Assembly (NCBI GenBank): GCA_949987705.1
Contig: OX465283.1
Coordinates: 166,547,850-166,611,849 of the forward strand
Source of the DNA: Thereva unica
Taxonomy: Eukaryota; Arthropoda; Insecta; Diptera; Therevidae
DNA: 64,000 nt
Direction: 5' to 3'
A model generated the notes under the pieces. It searched no databases and was not told the origin of the DNA. It saw nothing but the letters and a program-made list of their open reading frames with translations. The translations under genes were made by a program, and so were the position numbers. Each line of letters begins with the position of its first letter. Within the stretch, counting starts at the first letter, position 1. This document shows, piece after piece, positions 58,704 to 64,000 of the stretch.

Positions 58704-61126
58704 TTACAACGAGTCGTAAAATTCTCGATAATAGTTTGGAATTATATTTTTATCAATTAAATTGACCAGTCCTTTCTTCTTATTTTCTGAAATTCCGTTC
58801 CTTTTTTTATAAGCAGATTGCAACTTGTAATTTACGTCCAAAGATTTTGATGTTCGGGTAGTAACTTTCACACACTTAAATTCATTATCACCATAAGAAG
58901 TTTTATAAAAAAATAACCCTTTGTGGTCAGCATCAACTTTTACAATTTTTATATCTGCCATTCTCACATTTTCAATATTTTTATTAAAATCTTTACCCAC
59001 ATCAGAGGCTAGCGACTTGACATCGTAAAAACTTGTATGATCCATTTCTATGACTTTGTAAGGAGAGCCTTTCTTTTTCGCAGTACGAATAATGGATATG
59101 TACTGATCCGGTGTATAGATAGCGCCAGATTTCAAAGTCTTATTGATGCTTCTTTCAATAACAGAGTGCACACTGTCGCCTTCGTTTTGGGTGTGCCCTT
59201 TTATTAGAAATTTATGCGTGATACTATTAAGGTAATCAAAAGTAGAAACAGCGTACATGTACGTACTAATAATGAATCTATTCTTTTGCTGCCCGCAACA
59301 GTTATCAGAATAAAAAATTATATCTAGTTTGGCTTCTGTTGCTAGATCTCTGCCAAGACTTTTTAGATATTCTAAAAGGCAGCTCCCTATTTCTATTGCT
59401 CCTCTATTTGCTTCTCCTTCATGCCATACATAGCAAAACGCATTTTTATTATGCATCTCATAAATTGTAAAGTTTAAGGTATTCACTTTTGAAACATAGT
59501 AAAACCTAGACACATTCCCCCTTGGACATGGCATCACAGCTTGTAAATCATAAACCGCCACTATAGTTGAGTCTTTATCTTCTGCTTCTTTCTTGTCCTT
59601 TTCCTTCTCTATTCTTGAAAGCTCTTTTTCTTTTAGATGGTTCTCATATTCAGGCTTCAGTTGATTTTTATGTTCTCCAATTGCATTATTGTAGGCAACA
59701 CAGTCCTCGCACTGGTCCTTTTTAGGCTGATAAAATGCAATATTAAATTCTCCCTGAAATATTCTATTAAACATAATATAATTAGCACTTGCCTCTCTTT
59801 TCTCTTCACACTGTTTCACATAATCTCTATGAATGTCTGCAATAGTCTTATTTCCATAAATATATTCTTTCTGCGTATCTGCTCGACAGTAATGACTTTC
59901 TATTTTTGGTATCGCCTTAATGAAATTTCTCACACTATCTTTAATGCTATCGTTAACACGAGAGTGATTGCCATGTTTTCCTCGCAGATCTTGCGCTATA
60001 ATGCCTGAAACATCACTCGTTGATTTTTCTGTAACTGTTCGAATAAATCTGTCAGATATATCCAGGGTAGACATAAAAAAAATCTTGCAAACACGGATTT
60101 TTTGGCCATCTTTTAATTTCAAATAAAATGCATTGTTATTTCGACGTGTTCCTTTTTTATATTGATACTTCGGGACAATAGAAGACATATTCAATGCTAC
60201 AAACGTTCTTTTACTATGCAAATCAGGTAATTTATAATATGCATCAAAAATATGGCGTCGAGTCTCGTCATCAAACTTTATGTTACACTTTAACTTGCAT
60301 TTTTCTGTACAACCTGGCCCTAATCGTCTTTCTTGTACAACTTTATTGCTTCTGCCTACATATTCTTTCCCTTCATTTCGTAGACGTTTTGCTACATTAG
60401 TTTTCCAAAGTTCAGGCTGCGCTTTCCTCCTTCGTTTAATATTTTGGTTTGATTCCTGTAAAATATTTTTTCCTTCATTCGCTTCTGCTTCATACGAATC
60501 TGACGATAAATCATTATTTTCAATGTGGAAATTAGGATCTGCGACACTATCATCCGATGAAAAAATGTTTTCTTCATCATCTTCTCCACTTCCAGCGGTC
60601 ATATTGCTACATTCAATAGTTTTTGCTTTACTTTCTATTTGTAAATTACTACCATCTACTTCAGTTTCATCTGTCGTTTTATCATTTACCGACTCTGTGC
60701 TTATCCTATTCTCTTTGATTTTATTCTCTAGGCTATGGCCTTGGAGATCTTCATTTAAACTTATCATTTTATCGGGTTCTTTATTACACTCTTCTGCTTC
60801 GCTATTTTTGAAGACGCTTGAATTGCATTTTGTACAAGAAGACGAGCATGAAGATGAGCTAGAAGACGAGGATGACGATAAGGACGATGTGGATGATGAT
60901 CTTTGTCGCAAATTCAACTTATTTTCTTCTGAATTTTTGCCTGAATTTTGACGAACTAAACACCGTAATAAAATAATATTGAAAAAACTTTCAACTGATT
61001 AAATACAGAAATATTTTCCTTACCTGATATGTTATTATAATTTATATCATTTTCGATATTTTCGTTGGTACTTCTGGCATATAACGACAAACTTCTGTTA
61101 TGTATATTGGCACCTAATTTATTCAT
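58704..61126 (-). CDS. Transposase-like protein of the 4.8 kb element (two exons, 784 aa)
   Basis: Exon 1 is 61126-61024 (ATG, donor GTAAGG) and exon 2 is 60955-58704; the junction is phase-consistent and extends the long frame upstream. The N-terminal third is Ser/Glu/Asp-rich with a run of serines. A Cys cluster (CTEKCKLKC) follows, then HCRAD and ECD/C motifs (DQCEDCVAYN) that may bind zinc. The C-terminal half has spaced acidic motifs typical of an RNase H-like transposase core: VYDLQ (Asp about residue 504), FYSDNCCGQQKNRF (Asp about 585) and GHTQNEGD (Glu about 626 or Asp about 628). Similar insect and cnidarian proteins are, from memory, grouped as DUF7869. No stop or frameshift was seen, so the gene may be intact. 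The superfamily is not one I can name, and the catalytic triad is inferred. Confidence 0.8.
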
Positions 61127-61301
61127 AATATTTAAATAGTTGAAATAATGAATAAAAGGACATCATTCACGTTCCATACATTTTTGGGCCAATTCTGAAA
61201 GTGCCGGCCAGAAAAAAAAGCGTAATATTCGGATAGATCACAAAATTCCCACTATTTTTTACTATGAAACCAAACCTGTGCGCCCTATGGTTATGTTGTT
61301 A

Positions 61302-61502
61302 TTATTATTATAAGGAATGAGGGGGCAACCCATATGGTGAACACTGCGGCCAAGTTAGGCCTATTGTGTACGTACCCCACTAGCGGAGCAGACTATCGGC
61401 CTTCCGAATGAAGGCAAGAAGGTCTTTAGTTGATGAAGACCGGACTTGGGCAGGGCTCAAGAACTCTCTGATAAACATTCTTCTTCTAAGCCAGGTCAGA
61501 GC
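61302..61502 (-). mobile_element. Truncated retroposon with TAA-repeat tail and 15-bp target duplication
   Basis: ATGGTTATGTTGTTA occurs at 61287-61301 and again at 61503-61517, exactly flanking 201 bp. Read on the minus strand the insert ends in a (TAA)n tract, as in I-like non-LTR retrotransposons. It lies inside the left inverted repeat of the SWIM element, which explains why that arm is interrupted. Confidence 0.8.
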
Positions 61503-61702
61503 ATGGTTATGTTGTTACATGCTTTTAAAATACAATGAGAAATAAAATGTTATTAAGATGTGTTATTTTAATACAATTGGACAAATATATTAAATATGAA
61601 AAAACAAGCAACAATACCAACAGCGCCTCATTTAGATCCAGTACCTACATCATTTAGGTAAAAAAGAGCAAAATGAAACAACACTCAATTGTATTAATTC
61701 TT

Positions 61703-62008
61703 TTATATTTGTCCTAATCTAACATATACATCATCTAATCCTATTGCAGGTGGTGTGAGGTATGGGTCATGCCTAGCATAACTCATGTACCAGACTATGG
61801 TCATGGTATAAGAGCAGCATCCAATGGTCCTCTTGCCGATATTGCATGTACAGTAATAATGAGCTAATGCTCGACGACCATTTTCTGCCCGATCTATTGC
61901 AATGTACACATAGTATTTCTTGGCTTGGATGTGGCGGGATTGTATTCGTCCTCTTATAATACACAAGTCTTCCGCTTCAAGTTCTCTGACTATTTCCAGA
62001 GGAATCAA
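61703..62008 (-). pseudogene. SWIM-type zinc finger fragment inside the nested element
   Basis: The 101-codon frame reads REL..LCIIRGRIQSRH, then YYCTCNIGKRTIGCC followed by TIVWYMSYARH. The C-x-C...CC pattern with a downstream helix resembles the C-terminal SWIM finger of insect MULE-like transposases, which usually read GCCxHV...WYLGYARH. Here the expected histidine after CC is replaced (CCSYTMT), so the finger may be damaged. No catalytic domain precedes it, so it is a remnant. Confidence 0.6.
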
Positions 62009-63074
62009 TGATGAAAATACTTAATACAGAATAGAATTCACTTTATTGCACATCAAAAGGACATACACAGTATGAATAATTAAATATCAAATGTATGAAA
62101 ATAACAACATCATAATAACATTTTTATTGTACATACGATATTTTAAAAGTATGTAACACCGTAACCAAAGGGCGCACAGATTTGGTGCCGTAGTCAAAAA
62201 TGATAGGAATTGGGTGTTCTATCCGAATATTACACATTTTTATCCTGGCCGGCACTTTCAGTTTTTGGTCCAAAATGAATGATGTCCTTTAGAAACTGTA
62301 ATTATAAAAATTGTAGGAAGAAGACCTAGTTCATTATTTTTTGCATCATGTTGATTTTCATTTTCCTTTCTTTTCCTTTCCGCTCCTTTGTACTCCATCT
62401 TAAGTAGCTTCAATAATTTTAATTGTCTAAAACAAATAATGTAACGTAAAGAACTCATTATCAAATAATATTATGTGAAAAAAAAAATAACTCAATATTT
62501 CTATCACAAAAATCCTTGAACATAGTCGCATTCCGAAATAAGAAGCAAAAACATGTCCATTTTTTTCATAAATAACGACGTTTCTTAATTACGGCAAAAT
62601 AAAATCTGTTTATTTTTCGTGCATATAGACTCAAGTAAAATAAAGTCAGTATAAAATACGATATCAAAAGTATTTGCCAATATTTTCTCAAGAATACAGG
62701 CGTAAATAAAAATAAGACATAAAAATATACTTACCTTTATCAAAAATAACGACTGAACACTAAATATGCCACTACTCTTTAAAATTTGGAAGCAATTTTG
62801 CACCCGAACTCGAAATACGCCGGTATTTAGGATAATTTTGCGTGCGTTCACTATGTTGTCAGCGGCTTAACTGAGTTGAGTCTGTATTCATGAATTAGGC
62901 TAGGATGCTTTGTCTCAAATGAATAACGACGTTATATATTTCTAATGGAAACTGGCGCGAAATCGGGGTTGTGCTTTTGTTTATCATAAATTATGAAAGA
63001 TTTATGATCATTTGGCATATTTAGTTCAATTTTACAGAATTTTGACTTACGTCGTTATTCTCGCAAACCAGCGA

Positions 63075-63806
63075 TGTGATAGACTAGAGGCTTAGGGAAA
63101 GTCCCTTTGTACTGTCGACAATCTATTTTTCGTATAGAGTGAATGTCGAACAGCAGCTCTAGCCGGAAGATTGAGAGAAGAGAAGGAAGTAACTGTCACA
63201 ACCTAGCCGCGATATTTTTTATTCCACCTACTCACAACCATTTCGCGACTCTGACATCGGGGCGTCGAGAACAACTCACTGGAGTGTTATGCCTCCTGAA
63301 ACGATTTGAATCTCATCAACCAACAGAACCACAATTTTTTATTTTTTATGTGATAGACTAGAGGCTTAGGGAAACCCCCTTTGTACTGTTCGACAATTTA
63401 TTTTTTTCGTATAGAATGTCGAACAGCAGCTCTAGCCGGAAGATAGAGAGTAGAAAGAGTTAGATGTAGGAAGGAGCTGCCACAACGTAACCGCGATATT
63501 TTATTCCATCTACTTCCAACCATTTCGCGACTCTGGCATCGGGGCATTTGAGAAACAACTCGCTGGAGTGTTATGCCTTCTGAAACGAGTTGAATCTCAT
63601 CATCCAACCGATGGCATGCGCTTGGTGGAGCGGGGAAGGACTAGGGAAGGCTATGACAGGGGAATCAGGAATGTAAAGAGGGAAGAAGAAAGAAGGAAAG
63701 TTAGGTGGGAAAGGCGAAGGACCGTGGCGCCCCGCCGGGATTCGAACCCGGGACCTCTGGGGATAGCAGTCAGGCGCCTTACCTCTAGACTACCGAGGCC
63801 CCCATC
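63075..63806 (-). mobile_element. tRNA-derived SINE, full-length copy plus adjoining truncated copy
   Basis: On the minus strand the SINE starts near 63806 with a tRNA-like head: A-box-like TAGTCTAGAGG and a perfect B box GGTTCGAATCC (about 63740-63750). A body follows, and a 3' part contains a short hairpin (CTGTTCGACA / TGTCGAACAG). A second, headless copy occupies about 63075-63325. The 3' A-rich tail continues across the DNA transposon at 58240-58250. GGTCTT at 63807-63812 and 58234-58239 is the target duplication. Removing the insert restores an open LINE frame. Confidence 0.85.
63719..63802 (-). promoter_or_regulatory. Pol III type internal promoter (tRNA-like head of SINE)
   Basis: The minus strand has A-box-like and B-box sequences at tRNA-like spacing, with GCCTCGGTAGTCTAGAGG at the start and CCCGGGTTCGAATCCCGG as a T-arm. 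Anticodon-arm pairing is poor and the sequence recurs at 30751-30825, so I call it a SINE promoter rather than a working tRNA gene. Confidence 0.7.
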
Positions 63807-63812
63807 GGTCTT

Positions 63813-64000
63813 GCTATATCGAAGCTATACGAGTAACGCAGAGTACTGTCGTCAGCAAAGCTGTGAAGTCAGTTGGGTGGGATTGAGAACAGGTCATTTT
63901 TAAAAACAATCAAGAGAGCTGGTGATAGAATTGAGCCCTGGGGAACGCCTGCAGAGATGGTGTGGGAATTAGATTCGACGCCGTCCAATACTACCTTGAT
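63813..64000 (-). pseudogene. LINE reverse transcriptase ORF, proximal part, continues off the window
   Basis: Read from 64000 leftwards, the frame shows SAGVPQGSILSP and then HSFADDSTLRYSYSF, the palm-domain motifs of a non-LTR reverse transcriptase with FADD as the catalytic box. One stop is visible between them, so this copy may already be inactive. It continues beyond the right edge. Confidence 0.8.

Larger units (their letters stand above)
61155..62290 (-). mobile_element. Nested element with about 135-bp inverted repeats and a SWIM zinc finger
   Basis: The left arm (61155 to about 61300) and right arm (about 62160-62290) are imperfect inverted repeats starting AAAGGACATCATTCA and sharing CTGAAAGTGCCGGCCA and TAATATTCGGATAGA blocks. 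The left arm begins only 29 bp upstream of the transposase ATG of the surrounding element. Long terminal repeats together with a SWIM motif recall Mutator-like (MULE/Phantom) elements, but no target-site duplication could be fixed and most of a transposase is missing. It is probably an internally deleted copy. Confidence 0.7.
58253..63074 (-). mobile_element. 4.8 kb DNA transposon with 25-bp TIRs and TG target duplication
   Basis: Perfect 25-bp inverted termini occupy 58253-58277 and 63050-63074, beginning TCGCTGGTTTGCGAGAATAA on each end. TG flanks both ends (58251-58252, 63075-63076). Related copies of the host SINE at about 52963 and 63357 read TTTTATGTGATAG with no insertion, so the empty site is known and a 2-bp TG duplication follows. 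The motif AATAACGAC from the TIR recurs internally at 62571, 62745 and 62921, all on the transposase-promoter side, and may be transposase-binding sites. It encodes one spliced transposase-like gene and carries a nested element at 61155-62290. Confidence 0.9.

Noticed and set aside
60280..60951. 223-codon plus-strand frame
   Set aside because: Antisense to the Ser/Asp/Glu-rich N-terminal part of the transposase gene.
63719..63802. Functional tRNA gene on the minus strand
   Set aside because: B box is perfect but the anticodon arm and acceptor pairing are poor, and the sequence recurs attached to the same SINE tail at 30638-30825.

Overview
The window looks like a nuclear chromosome segment from a higher fly (brachyceran Diptera, species not identifiable from sequence alone). 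It is AT-rich, has GT-AG introns, carries two recognisable insect genes, and is densely packed with insect-type LINE, SINE, hAT, mariner and MITE sequences. No bacterial, viral or CRISPR features were seen.

Two host genes lie tail to tail. A ZDHHC6-type palmitoyltransferase (six coding exons, 19044-26612, + strand, 390 aa) faces Mical, the actin-oxidising flavin monooxygenase (57119 down to about 28576, - strand, 22-23 coding exons). I built the Mical model exon by exon from splice sites with matching reading phase. It predicts two classes of C terminus. One uses an 8.76 kb exon (49338-40579) with its own stop and poly(A) signal, giving about 4175 aa. The other skips it and joins exons 15-23, giving about 2779 aa and ending in a bMERB coiled coil. 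The giant exon contains a nearly homogeneous array of about fourteen 204-bp (68-residue) repeats.

Layout: 1-18900 is intergenic or repeat DNA with LINE remnants, a long hairpin (8025-8314) and two nested hAT elements (8372-10605). 19000-26800 is the ZDHHC6 gene, whose 5.7 kb second intron holds mariner and LINE relics and a MITE. 26860-28500 is the intergenic gap and probable Mical 3' UTR. 28576-57119 is Mical, with LINE, SINE and MITE insertions in its introns. 57120-64000 lies upstream of the Mical start codon and is a nest of mobile elements.

The most unusual object is a 4.8 kb DNA transposon at 58253-63074. It has perfect 25-bp terminal inverted repeats, a TG target duplication supported by related empty sites, and a two-exon, apparently intact gene for a 784-aa RNase H-fold-like protein that I cannot place in a standard superfamily. 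It sits inside a tRNA-derived SINE, which sits inside the reverse transcriptase ORF of a LINE. The transposon in turn contains a second element with long inverted repeats and a SWIM zinc finger, which itself contains a truncated retroposon. The insertion order can be read from target-site duplications.
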